Source: Acinetobacter sichuanensis (GTDB taxonomy: Bacteria > Pseudomonadota > Gammaproteobacteria > Pseudomonadales > Moraxellaceae). Taken from it: a stretch of DNA of 64,000 nucleotides. A model generated the notes under the pieces. That model worked only from the letters and a program-made list of their open reading frames with translations, was not told the origin of the DNA and did not search any database. The translations under genes and the position numbers were made by a program. This document shows positions 44,023 to 52,326 of the stretch, in pieces. The stretch lies in the NCBI RefSeq assembly GCF_003024515.2, contig NZ_PYIX02000025.1:1-64000 (forward strand). The letters are read 5' to 3'. The first letter of the stretch is position 1. Every line of letters begins with the position of its first letter.

Positions 44023-44466
44023 TTATTCTTTAACAATTAAAACAGGCAATGTTGTTTGTCCTAATACATCTTGAGCAAAACTACCGAGGAAGAATTTTTT
44101 AAAGCCTCGACGACCATGTGAACCCATAACAATTAAGTCAATATTCAACTTTTCAGCGGTTTCAATAATTGTTTCCGATGAAACATAACCTTTGACCACT
44201 TGGGTTTGAATGCTTATACCTTCTGCTGTTGCAAGTTGTGTGACGTGATCAAGAGCTTTGAGTGCATTTTTATTGGCTTCTTCTAAATATTCTTTCATCA
44301 TTGACGCATTATAATAAAAATCTGCGCCTGAAAATGGATCTTCTGCGACTAAACTAATAGCAGTGAGTTGGCAATTAAATGCTTTTGCGATAGAAATCGC
44401 TTGTTGTGCAGCAGAATAGGAAATTTGAGAACCATCTACTGGAACTAAAATATGTTGGTAAGCCAT
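44023..44466 (-). CDS. Universal stress protein (UspA family)
   Basis: A 147-residue single-domain Usp. It opens YQHILVPVDGSQISYSAAQQ and closes with the ATP-binding signature IVMGSHGRRGFKKFFLGSFA (G-x2-G-x9-G-S pattern), then LPVLIVKE, so it is of the nucleotide-binding type. Usps bind ATP and accumulate under starvation or oxidative stress. A paralogue of nearly the same length is encoded 148 bases upstream on the same strand. Confidence 0.94.
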   Translation of the reverse strand: MAYQHILVPVDGSQISYSAAQQAISIAKAFNCQLTAISLVAEDPFSGADFYYNASMMKEYLEEANKNALKALDHVTQLATAEGISIQTQVVKGYVSSETIIETAEKLNIDLIVMGSHGRRGFKKFFLGSFAQDVLGQTTLPVLIVKE

Positions 44467-44614
44467 TTAAATTTCTCCGTTATCGTTATTTCTTGATTTA
44501 TTAAATAATTAACACATAAATTAAAGCACGCCAATCCTGTATTTACACTTTTAAAAATTAATTTAAAATTAATGTGAAACAGCATGCAAATTTTAAAGTA
44601 AAAGAGAAAATATT

Positions 44615-45061
44615 CTATTGTTTAACGATCAAAACAGGAACAAAACTTTCACCTAATACTTCTTGGGCTACGCTGCCTAAAACAAATTTTTTTAATCCTT
44701 TACGCCCATGAGAACCCATAATAATTAAGTCCGCACCAATTTCATTTAAGGTATTTAAAATCCCTGTAGCAGGTGACACCTCACGTACAATTTTAGTGTT
44801 AACCTGTTGTATACCATGAACTAAAAGTGTTTCTTTTACTTCATTGATACGCGCTTGTGCATTTTTTTCAGCAGCAAGTACATATTCAGTAATTGAAGGT
44901 GCAATTTGATAAAAATCTACACCTATCATAGGATCAAGTGCTAATACGCTAATCACCGTAATTTTAGAGCCAAATTTGAGGGCAATTTCTTCAGCATGTT
45001 GTAATGCTGCATAAGAAATAGGGGATTCATCCATTGGGACAAGAATATGTTCATATGACAT
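44615..45061 (-). CDS. Universal stress protein (UspA family), paralogue
   Basis: A 148-residue Usp closely similar to its downstream neighbour: YEHILVPMDESPISYAALQH at the start and LIIMGSHGRKGLKKFVLGSV with VPVLIVKQ at the end, so the nucleotide loop is intact. Position of conserved residues and the tandem arrangement show gene duplication followed by moderate divergence. The two may heterodimerise. The 148-base gap could carry a separate promoter. Confidence 0.94.
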   Translation of the reverse strand: MSYEHILVPMDESPISYAALQHAEEIALKFGSKITVISVLALDPMIGVDFYQIAPSITEYVLAAEKNAQARINEVKETLLVHGIQQVNTKIVREVSPATGILNTLNEIGADLIIMGSHGRKGLKKFVLGSVAQEVLGESFVPVLIVKQ

Positions 45062-45301
45062 GGTGACTCTCCTAAAGTATCAGATAAATTTTTCAAAAAA
45101 TGAGTGAATAATAAATATACTCATCCTAGTTATAGCTTAAAATGAAAGCATATTCACTAGGATTTTTCACAAAAATCAGAATTGATCTTTTGGTTATATT
45201 TTACTTTTTATTGATTTATTTTTTTATTCGTATGATGATTTTATTTGTGTGATATATTTGGCATTAATATAAAAATGTATCTTAAAAATAGTGAGGAGAA
45301 T

Positions 45302-45367
45302 ATGATTTTTGATCGAATTAATAATAAGGCATTTAGAGTAAAGTTTCGTTTAAGTAATCGTTCTTAA
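45302..45367 (+). CDS. Candidate 21-aa basic microprotein
   Basis: AGGAGA at three-base spacing precedes an ATG encoding MIFDRINNKAFRVKFRLSNRS. The Shine-Dalgarno is one of the strongest in this stretch, and the peptide is basic (net +5). The 3' end overlaps the end of the convergent GGDEF gene by 18 bases. No family known; real expression is unproven. Confidence 0.4.
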   Translation: MIFDRINNKAFRVKFRLSNRS

Positions 45368-46810
45368 ATTTGATTCTAAACAAATTTGATTACGACCTTT
45401 TTCTTTTGCTTGATATAAAGCATGATCTGCACGATTAATTAATTGTTGAAATGGTAAGGCATAAGGAAGTTTTTCAAAACTTAGGCCAATACTGACACTA
45501 ATATAAATTTGTTCACCATTATCCAAAGCTGTAGGGGTGGATTGAATAATTTCACGTATTCTTTCTGCGATTATAATACTCTGATTTAAATTGACATTTT
45601 TCAATAAAATAGCAAATTCTTCACCACCTAATCGACCAAATAAATCATCTTCTCTTAAAATATTTTTTATTCTTTGTGTAAAGGTTTTAAGTACGATATC
45701 ACCATTATAATGACCATGTTGATCATTAATCTTTTTAAAATGATCAAGATCTAATAATAAAACCGTAATGGTTTTTTCGGTTTGTATTTTTGTGGTTGAA
45801 CCAACAACATCTTCACTTTGCTCATAGAAAAATCGTCGATTCATAACTGTTGTTAAACTATCATGATTTGCAAGATATAAAATCTGCTGATAAAGTTTTT
45901 GACGGTTTAAACTAATAATTGCCAATGTAAGTGGTCCAAGAGCTAACATAAATAAACCCATTCGGATTGAAATAGAGGTCGCTAAAAAAGCATTAGACGA
46001 TTGATGAATGTAAAATTCGCTTAAGGTATTATTAAGCAACATGCAAACGACACAATTAATTAATGCAATAAAAAACAAATTATAAGTTAATGATGCCCAA
46101 ACTAATGCAGCAATGGGGAACATGAGTGCCCCTGGACCGATAAAAAAATGCGTTAAACTGACCGAAATAATGACAGCAATAAGAGGAAGAAAAATCTGAA
46201 ATGGCAGTCCTTTGAGTTTGATGTTTTGTATCACATCATGGAAGGTTTGTTTGTCAGGTATTGCCAATAAAATAGGTAAAAATGCAATCATATTTAAAAT
46301 TTCACCTGACCACCACATTCCAAAATCAATCCAGACACGCTCAAGGGTCATAAATGTATTATCGATATAAGGTAATGTGAGTGCAGCAAAAGCAGGGCTA
46401 GCGAGGCAACCTCCAATCGAGCATAAAATAAATAAATATAAAAAAGTCAGTCCCTTATTGTATTCTTTATAGTTGAGTTTAAATAAGGTAATTAAGGATA
46501 AAGAAACCAAAGGGTTCAATAAATTTGCAATGGTCAGTAACAGAGTAATGAGAAATGTATTGCCAGTGAGTAGATCTGCAAGCATAAAAGCAGTAAATGC
46601 GCCTGTCCAACCTCCTAAATTATTCAGCGATTTAAAGCGAAGAAATAAGCCTAAAAGTGCGGCATTTGCAGGCCAGCAAATCGAAAGGAAAAATAAAGGG
46701 CGTGCCAAAATACCAAATAAGGCGCAAATGAAGACGATGCTTGCAACAATCAGAAAAGCATTAACTTGTTGTTTGACACTATGTTGAAATGTTTGAGTAA
46801 ATACAGACAA
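45350..46810 (-). CDS. MASE1-type membrane diguanylate cyclase (GGDEF)
   Basis: A 486-residue signalling enzyme making cyclic di-GMP from GTP. Eight or more hydrophobic helices in residues 15-310 resemble the MASE1 sensory domain (FLSICWPANAALLGLFLRF, and later MWWSGEILNMIAFLPIL). The catalytic GGDEF domain has GGEEF at 395-399 and, five residues upstream, an RxxD inhibitory site at Arg386-Asp389 (REDD), so product inhibition is expected. No EAL domain. Initiation is at TTG. Target process (biofilm, motility) unknown. Confidence 0.92.
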   Translation of the reverse strand: MSVFTQTFQHSVKQQVNAFLIVASIVFICALFGILARPLFFLSICWPANAALLGLFLRFKSLNNLGGWTGAFTAFMLADLLTGNTFLITLLLTIANLLNPLVSLSLITLFKLNYKEYNKGLTFLYLFILCSIGGCLASPAFAALTLPYIDNTFMTLERVWIDFGMWWSGEILNMIAFLPILLAIPDKQTFHDVIQNIKLKGLPFQIFLPLIAVIISVSLTHFFIGPGALMFPIAALVWASLTYNLFFIALINCVVCMLLNNTLSEFYIHQSSNAFLATSISIRMGLFMLALGPLTLAIISLNRQKLYQQILYLANHDSLTTVMNRRFFYEQSEDVVGSTTKIQTEKTITVLLLDLDHFKKINDQHGHYNGDIVLKTFTQRIKNILREDDLFGRLGGEEFAILLKNVNLNQSIIIAERIREIIQSTPTALDNGEQIYISVSIGLSFEKLPYALPFQQLINRADHALYQAKEKGRNQICLESNLRTIT

Positions 46811-47068
46811 TTCAGGACCCTATAATATCAAAAGTGTATAGCTACACATTTATTTTATGGAATTGTTAAGTTTGAATAAAGTATTTCATAGAAATCTTAA
46901 TTTTCCTATACATATTCAATATTTTGTTGTAGCAAAACACATTTTTTTTGAGGTTGAACTAAATGAAGAATTTTTTTTAAAAGATTGTTCATATATGGTT
47001 ATTTTTACATGCATTATTAGCAAAATATGTTAGTTTAAATGTAAATAAATTGTGGTACGCTTTCGGAT

Positions 47069-47557
47069 ATGAAGAAAACATTATTATTAATTCCTTTATT
47101 GATTTGCACATCAAATTTTACTTTTGCTGAGACGAATTCAACAGCACCTGTTGCCGCAAGTCAAGTGATTACTCCCTTAGCTGCAAATACAATTCGTATT
47201 TCAACGCGTCCTGAGATTTTAGGATTATGGGGAATGGAAATTCCAAATAATAAAAAATGTGTAGAGTATTACAATTTTCGTGGTGGCAATGAAGTCGTGG
47301 TCAATAGCGGTAAAGAATGGTCAATCGGTTTATTTGATTATCAACCGTCTCCAGATAATACAAAAGAAAAGCTACCTGCTTTAATTATGCAGATTAAATA
47401 TGAAAATAATCAGGTAGATTGCTCTGGTTATCAAGAAAATCAGGCGGGTGAGGTTTCTCAGTATTTTGTACGTTGGAAAAATGAAAATACCATTAAGTTC
47501 TGTGCATCTGAAAAAGAAGATAAATGCTTTGCAACCTTAAATCGTGTTTTACCTTAA
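47069..47557 (+). CDS. Exported hypothetical protein
   Basis: A 162-residue protein with a clear signal peptide (MKKTLLLIPLLICTSNFTFA-ET). The mature domain reads ILGLWGMEIPNNKKCVEYYN, LPALIMQIKYENNQVDCSG and KFCASEKEDKCFATLNRVL, with four Cys that can form two disulfides and a lipocalin-like LGLWGM opening. No family recognised. Terminator follows; convergent with accC. Confidence 0.78.
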   Translation: MKKTLLLIPLLICTSNFTFAETNSTAPVAASQVITPLAANTIRISTRPEILGLWGMEIPNNKKCVEYYNFRGGNEVVVNSGKEWSIGLFDYQPSPDNTKEKLPALIMQIKYENNQVDCSGYQENQAGEVSQYFVRWKNENTIKFCASEKEDKCFATLNRVLP

Positions 47558-47570
47558 CAGATAGCAATAA

Positions 47571-47596
47571 AAAACCTCTTGGATTCAAGAGGTTTT
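47571..47596. terminator. Bidirectional intrinsic terminator
   Basis: AACCTCTTG / CAAGAGGTT stem with GATT loop and A/T runs on both sides between convergent genes. Confidence 0.92.
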
Positions 47597-47615
47597 TTAT
47601 TTACTTACTCAAAAG

Positions 47616-48980
47616 TTAAGCATCATTTTCATGACCTTGTACTTGTTTAAGTAAATGTTTTTCAAGGTAATGAATGTCCATTGCTTGTTCACAAAACTTT
47701 TTATCTTGTAAGATTAAGTCTTTATGTAAAGGAATATTGGTTTTAATTCCAGTCAGAATAATCTCATCAAGTGCTTGTTTCATGCGTGCAATCGCGGTAT
47801 CACGATCTTTACCATGAGAAATGAGTTTTGCAATCATTGAGTCATAATAAGGTGGAATGTTATATCCTTGATAGATATGAGAATCTAAGCGGATACCTGC
47901 ACCACCTGGTGCATAGAAGCTTTCAATTTTACCTGGTGATGGTAAAAATGATGAAGGATCTTCTGCATTAATACGACATTCAATAGCATGACCTTGTACA
48001 TGAATATCTTCTTGTTGAAGATTTAGACCAAGACCTGCTGCAATGCGTAATTGTTGTTCAATAATATCAATGCCTGTCACCATTTCAGAAACAGGATGCT
48101 CTACTTGAACACGAGTATTCATTTCAATAAAGAAGAACTCACCATCTTCAAATAAAAACTCGAAAGTACCTGCACCACGATATTGCATAAGTTTACATGC
48201 AGTGACACAAGCTTCAAGAATATGAGCACGTGCTTCTTCAGGTAAACCAGGTGCTGGTGCTTCTTCAAGCACTTTTTGATGACGGCGTTGTAAAGAGCAG
48301 TCGCGGTCATACAGATGTACAGCGTGACCATTACCATCAGCTAAAATTTGCACTTCAACATGACGTGGCTTTTGTAAAAAGCGTTCCATGTAAACGGTAT
48401 CGTCACCAAACCACATTTCAGCATCACGCTGAGCAGCTTGAACAGATTCGAGTAGGGTATCTACACGCTCTACAATACGCATACCACGACCACCACCGCC
48501 AGATGCTGCTTTTACGATGAGTGGAAAACCAATTTCTTTCGCTTCAGCAAGCGCATTATTTGGTGTCACTGCATGAGCAGAACCTGGTACGGTTGGAACA
48601 CCTGCTTTACGCATTGCCATAATTGCAGAAACTTTATTCCCCATTAGGCGAATATGTTCGGGACGAGGTCCAATGAAAATGAACCCAGAACTTTCAACGA
48701 TTTCAGCAAATTCAGCATTTTCAGACAAGAATCCATAACCAGGATGGATCGCATCTGCGCCTGTAATCTCTGCGGCAGTAATAATCGCAGGGATATTTAA
48801 GTAGCTTTCACTACTCGCACCTGGACCAATACATACAGCTTCATCTACAAAACGTAAATGCATCAAGTCTTTGTCAGCATCAGAGTAGATACCAACGGTT
48901 TTGATTCCTAAAGTTTTACAAGCACGAGTGATGCGAAGCGCAATCTCACCTCGGTTTGCAATTAAAACTTTTTGCAACAT
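47616..48980 (-). CDS. accC: Acetyl-CoA carboxylase, biotin carboxylase subunit
   Basis: ATP-grasp enzyme carboxylating the biotin of AccB, first half-reaction of fatty-acid synthesis. The 454 residues start with [20 protein letters not shown] and include the Gly-rich [16 protein letters not shown] loop, the [17 protein letters not shown] catalytic segment and CRINAEDP. It follows accB after a 16-base gap, and aroQ precedes accB; the aroQ-accB-accC order is conserved in gammaproteobacteria. Confidence 0.97.
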   Translation of the reverse strand: MLQKVLIANRGEIALRITRACKTLGIKTVGIYSDADKDLMHLRFVDEAVCIGPGASSESYLNIPAIITAAEITGADAIHPGYGFLSENAEFAEIVESSGFIFIGPRPEHIRLMGNKVSAIMAMRKAGVPTVPGSAHAVTPNNALAEAKEIGFPLIVKAASGGGGRGMRIVERVDTLLESVQAAQRDAEMWFGDDTVYMERFLQKPRHVEVQILADGNGHAVHLYDRDCSLQRRHQKVLEEAPAPGLPEEARAHILEACVTACKLMQYRGAGTFEFLFEDGEFFFIEMNTRVQVEHPVSEMVTGIDIIEQQLRIAAGLGLNLQQEDIHVQGHAIECRINAEDPSSFLPSPGKIESFYAPGGAGIRLDSHIYQGYNIPPYYDSMIAKLISHGKDRDTAIARMKQALDEIILTGIKTNIPLHKDLILQDKKFCEQAMDIHYLEKHLLKQVQGHENDA

Positions 48981-48996
48981 ATCAACCCCCTAGCGA

Positions 48997-49419
48997 TTAC
49001 GCGCGGTAGCGGAATAAAGGTTGACCGAATTGGATTACATCACCGTTTTTCACTAAAATTTCTTCAATCACACCACTTTGAGTTGCTTCAATTGGGTTCA
49101 TGATTTTCATTGCTTCAATGATCCCTAAGGTTTCACCTGCAGAAATCGTTTGACCCACATTAACAAAAGGTGCTTCACCTGGATTTGGTGCAGCATAGAA
49201 AACGCCAACCATTGGAGAAGTTTCTACAGCACCACGAGCAGCAGCTTTGACAACTGGTGCATCAATAGTAGGTGCTGCTGCAACAGGCATAACACCACCA
49301 GCAACAACAGGATTACGACGCGTCAATGCAATCGATTGATCTCCTTCCTTAACCTCAATAGCTTGAAGGTCAGATTCGATCATCAAATCGATGAGCTTTT
49401 TGATTTTGCGAATATCCAT
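48997..49419 (-). CDS. accB: Acetyl-CoA carboxylase biotin carboxyl carrier protein
   Basis: A 140-residue carrier with an N-terminal helix-rich domain, an Ala/Pro-rich linker (MPVAAAPTIDAPVVKAAARG) and the C-terminal biotinyl domain. The biotinylation site is Lys105 in IEAMKIMNPIE, and the protruding thumb is seen as FYAAPNPGEAPFVNVG. Placed between aroQ and accC in one operon; AccB in E. coli autoregulates this operon, which could hold here but is not shown. Confidence 0.97.
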   Translation of the reverse strand: MDIRKIKKLIDLMIESDLQAIEVKEGDQSIALTRRNPVVAGGVMPVAAAPTIDAPVVKAAARGAVETSPMVGVFYAAPNPGEAPFVNVGQTISAGETLGIIEAMKIMNPIEATQSGVIEEILVKNGDVIQFGQPLFRYRA

Positions 49420-49437
49420 GGATTCGTATTCCTAATG

Positions 49438-49893
49438 TTATGAATGAGTTGAAGATTGAATTTTTTCGATTGCAAAGTCCAAAGCAAAGGAATAGCCTTT
49501 TGCTCCAAGACCGCAAATCACGCCAACGGCTTTATCTGATAAATATGAATGATGTCTAAATGCTTCGCGAGCATGAACATTTGATAGGTGGACTTCAATA
49601 AAAGGAATTGCGACACCTAATAATGCATCACGTACTGCAACAGAAGTGTGAGTGAGTGCAGCAGGATTAATAATAATAAACTGCACACCTTCTTGCTGCG
49701 CTTGATGGATACGATCTACAACCGCACCTTCCCAATTACTTTGGAAAGTATCTAGTGTTATATTGAGCTTTTGTGCTTGAGCAATGAGCTGCTGATTAAT
49801 ATCTTCTAAAGTAAGGTGACCATAGACTTCTGGTTCGCGCTTTCCTAGCAAGTTTAAGTTTGGTCCGTGAATGACCAAAATGGTCGAACTCAT
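49438..49893 (-). CDS. aroQ: 3-dehydroquinate dehydratase, type II
   Basis: Shikimate-pathway enzyme dehydrating 3-dehydroquinate. The 151-residue type II form has the [12 protein letters not shown] lid motif with the catalytic Arg/Tyr, [20 protein letters not shown] and [15 protein letters not shown] with the active-site His. It leads the aroQ-accB-accC operon; the 1.1-kb gene-free region upstream must contain the operon's promoter. Confidence 0.96.
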   Translation of the reverse strand: MSSTILVIHGPNLNLLGKREPEVYGHLTLEDINQQLIAQAQKLNITLDTFQSNWEGAVVDRIHQAQQEGVQFIIINPAALTHTSVAVRDALLGVAIPFIEVHLSNVHAREAFRHHSYLSDKAVGVICGLGAKGYSFALDFAIEKIQSSTHS

Positions 49894-50267
49894 TGAGCCT
49901 GCTCCAATTTAAAAGTTGCAAAAAATCTTTGCAAGATCGCTGCAAAGTTTGCGTATTATGGCATATTTTTCTACATCTATTTTATAAATTGTTTTAATTG
50001 GTGCAGAAGTCACATACCGACTATGCGCTATATATTGAGAATTTTGCTGCTAAATAACAATGTTAAAATATGACAAATTTTCTATTTTTTAAAGTTGATT
50101 TAGTTTAAACCGAATTGACCAAAACTGTTGATTTGATTTATGTAACTATAACCTATGGTGATAGTTTTTTTCAAAGTTTTATAGATCAGTTCTGAGTTGT
50201 GAAAATTTCATAAAGTTAAACTTTTGATTTATTTTTGAAAAATATAAAAAATTTAATTTATAGAGAG

Positions 50268-50345
50268 ATGAGAAAGTATAAGTTTGAAAAATGTATTTTG
50301 TCATCATTTTTAGGTGTTACAGTTTTGTGTATTTATTGGTACTGA
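50268..50345 (+). CDS. Possible 25-aa membrane microprotein
   Basis: AGAGAG directly precedes an ATG opening MRKYKFEKCILSSFLGVTVL and closing at YWY. A basic N-terminus followed by one hydrophobic stretch resembles small single-pass membrane peptides or type I toxins. It is short and in AT-rich DNA, so chance is a serious alternative. Confidence 0.25.
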   Translation: MRKYKFEKCILSSFLGVTVLCIYWY

Positions 50346-50591
50346 TTTATTTTTATTTCTCTAAATATTTAATTTTTATTTATTTTGTTTAAATTCGATT
50401 TAAAGTTATCTAACGCATATGGCTCATCAAAGTTGAATGAATTGAAAAATAGTCATGATTTGTGAGGAGCATGAAATTTCAATAATTTTGTTGTTGATCT
50501 TATTGATTTGAAGAAAATAATAAAATCTAGAATAGGCTGTTTGAAATCAATGACAAAGTATATTGGTACTAGAGCAGGGTTTTTAAAAGTT

Positions 50592-50625
50592 CATGCTGAA
50601 ATGCATTGCGTGTAAATTCAGCATG
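50592..50625. repeat. Inverted repeat in gene-free region
   Basis: CATGCTGAA and TTCAGCATG, perfect 9-bp arms with a 16-base spacer, in the middle of the 1.1-kb gene-poor stretch. No T tract follows, so it is not a simple terminator. Could be a protein-binding site or part of an RNA fold. Confidence 0.55.
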
Positions 50626-51022
50626 ACATTGACCGAATTGCTCAATCTGTGTATGACAAATGAACAGTCAATCAGACCAAGAAAAATTATAGGATTGGCA
50701 AAACTTCCATATCATGCAGGATTACATTTCTTTCTATAATAAAAATGTTGAGCAAGATAAAAAGTAAGCCTGTTTTTTGTACTTTATTTGCTGAATAAAA
50801 TGTCAATAAAATAAAATGATGTAAAGAAATAATAACATTTGGCTAGATTGGGTAACCAAAGTAATTATGTCATTTAAAAGTCATCAACATTTGAAGGGCT
50901 TATATTTTAAGCTTTACATTGTCTGAAAATGACACATCTATTGGCTTGTTCAAAGAGAAAAAAGTTTTAAAGTAGATTTTGTCGTTGTTCATACGGCATT
51001 CCCCAAATTGCAAAGGAAGATG

Positions 51023-51241
51023 ATGAAAATGGCTAATCAACAAAACCAATCGAACCAACAAAATGATCAACAGCAACAACAATCTAATCAACCGAACCAA
51101 CAAAATGATCAACAGCAACAACAATCTAATCAACCGAATCAACAAAATGGTCAACAGCAACAACAATCTAATCAGCCAAACCAACAAAATGATCAGCAAC
51201 GTCAGCAAAATGATCAACAGAAACATAATCAACAGCAATAA
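51023..51241 (+). CDS. Q/N-rich tandem-repeat protein
   Basis: A roughly 72-residue protein composed almost only of Gln, Asn, Asp, Pro and Ser. Three 14-residue repeats (NQQNDQQQQQSNQP, one with Asp to Gly) and a degenerate fourth (NQQNDQQRQQNDQQ) follow MKMANQQNQ. AAAGGA lies five bases before the chosen ATG; another ATG two codons later is possible. There is no signal peptide. The composition is prion-like and intrinsically disordered. A terminator follows immediately, supporting real expression. Function unknown; similar small cytosolic hydrophilic proteins are sometimes desiccation- or stress-linked, which would be speculation here. Confidence 0.7.
   Translation: MKMANQQNQSNQQNDQQQQQSNQPNQQNDQQQQQSNQPNQQNGQQQQQSNQPNQQNDQQRQQNDQQKHNQQQ
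51053..51220 (+). repeat. 42-bp in-frame tandem repeat
   Basis: Units begin at 51053, 51095 and 51137, each 42 bp and nearly identical at the DNA level, and a shorter diverged copy begins at 51179. The near-identity points to recent slippage or unequal recombination, so copy number may vary among strains. Confidence 0.85.
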
Positions 51242-51270
51242 CTGTTCAATATAGTCGTTAAATGATGCAA

Positions 51271-51292
51271 AGCCCCGAATGTTCGGGGTTTT
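51271..51292 (+). terminator. Intrinsic terminator
   Basis: CCCCGAA / TTCGGGG with TG loop, extended by A/T pairs, then TTTT; ends the Q/N-rich gene. Confidence 0.88.
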
Positions 51293-51377
51293 GCTATTTT
51301 TATTTCATCAAGTTGCATTGTGCATTTAGAATGAAATGCATAAAATTTGAAATCTAACTGAACGATGTAGAATATTT

Positions 51378-51716
51378 ATGTTGCAAGATTTTATTGAAGA
51401 ACAAAAATTGGTATGTGAAGAATTTGATTCTCGTTATATCAAAGTAAATGAAACAGATGTGATTGCGATTGCCAAACATACTTTAAACCAAGAACCTATT
51501 GTAGGTTTGCGTAAAGCACCTGATGAAAATCAAGTGGCATGGTTTATTTATGGTGGAGAATTAGCTGCTGAGCAAGATGATTTTGAACTGGTTACCGTAA
51601 AGGAGCTTGAAGAAATATTTCCAGATGCGATTCCATATTTAGCTTTAGAGCAGGGCTTTCGCTTTATGATCGACGCTGATGACTATGAGGATGTATGGAA
51701 AGCCGATGCATTTTAA
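51378..51716 (+). CDS. Imm33/DUF2185-like protein
   Basis: A 112-residue acidic cytosolic protein. The pattern VAWFIYGGELAAEQDDFELV, PDAIPYLALEQGFRFMID and a final DYEDVWKADAF matches the Imm33 (DUF2185) type immunity proteins, which neutralise polymorphic toxins. No toxin is encoded alongside, so it may be an orphan immunity protein or have a housekeeping role. The next gene starts within its last codons. Confidence 0.75.
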   Translation: MLQDFIEEQKLVCEEFDSRYIKVNETDVIAIAKHTLNQEPIVGLRKAPDENQVAWFIYGGELAAEQDDFELVTVKELEEIFPDAIPYLALEQGFRFMIDADDYEDVWKADAF

Positions 51717-52140
51717 ATCTATAAATAGAATAAAATATTGGGGAATGATTTTTTTGTGCTGTGGATTGAGTCATTCAAATCTAAGTTTTGCACAAGATCA
51801 TCAGAAACTGACACAAGCAGAATATGACGAGCGCATTGCTTATTATACTCAAGAGGTCAATGCTACAAAAAAAATATTAGATGAGTCTGATCAAGCCGAT
51901 GCAGTGACACAAAAGAAAGCTTTTTGTAGCAGAATGAATGCATATCAACAGATTGCAGACATTTCAAAAAATAATGCACAGTTAAATACAGCGAGCATTA
52001 TGTTGATGATCTCTAATCAGTTTTTAGAGCGTCAAAAACAGTCACTCACTGACTCAGGGATGACCGAAAAAGTATTTTGTGCTGCTGTAGTACATAAAAT
52101 GTCAGGAAATGACATAAAAATGGCTGAAAATGATAAGTAG
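51706..52140 (+). CDS. Small exported protein, 144 aa
   Basis: The ATG at 51706 overlaps the previous stop by 11 bases and has GGAAAG seven bases upstream, giving translational coupling. MHFKSINRIKYWGMIFLCCG begins a signal peptide ending near SFAQ-DH. The mature region is a Lys/Asp/Gln-rich helical bundle with two Cys (KAFCSRMN, KVFCAAVV). No known domain. Pairing with an Imm33-like gene could mean a periplasmic partner, but there is no direct evidence. Confidence 0.72.
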   Translation: MHFKSINRIKYWGMIFLCCGLSHSNLSFAQDHQKLTQAEYDERIAYYTQEVNATKKILDESDQADAVTQKKAFCSRMNAYQQIADISKNNAQLNTASIMLMISNQFLERQKQSLTDSGMTEKVFCAAVVHKMSGNDIKMAENDK

Positions 52141-52247
52141 ATCAAAGTTTTTTTAGGGATAATAACCGCATTAAAACAAAGCGATAAAGATTTTCCCTGG
52201 TCTTGTTGTGCCGTGTTTTAATCATCACTGTTCAAGTTGATGACTTT

Positions 52248-52274
52248 AAACCCGCCCTTAAAGGCGGGTTTTTT
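52248..52274. terminator. Bidirectional intrinsic terminator
   Basis: Perfect 9-bp stem AAACCCGCC / GGCGGGTTT with CTTAAA loop and T6, between the exported-protein gene and convergent DUF4198 gene. Confidence 0.93.
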
Positions 52275-52326
52275 CATGCTACTCTAAAATAAGAAAGGAA
52301 GCCGAAACTTCCTTTACGTTATATTT

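Larger units (their letters stand above)
49894..51022. other. Gene-poor 1.1-kb intergenic region
   Basis: Unusually long non-coding stretch for this window. It should hold the aroQ-accBC promoter at one end and that of the Q/N-rich protein at the other. The middle contains a 9-bp inverted repeat, one small membrane-like ORF and one short frame interrupted by TAG, but no conventional gene, tRNA or IS remnant. Confidence 0.6.

Noticed and set aside
51053..51220. Possible CRISPR array from regularly spaced repeats
   Set aside because: Units are contiguous 42-bp copies without spacers and translate in frame as a Q/N-rich protein; no cas genes nearby.
50900..51238. 112-aa Leu/Ile-rich open frame on the minus strand
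   Set aside because: It is the antisense of the CAA/AAT-rich repeat gene; complementing Gln/Asn codons automatically yields Leu/Ile codons. The plus-strand frame has the ribosome-binding site and terminator.
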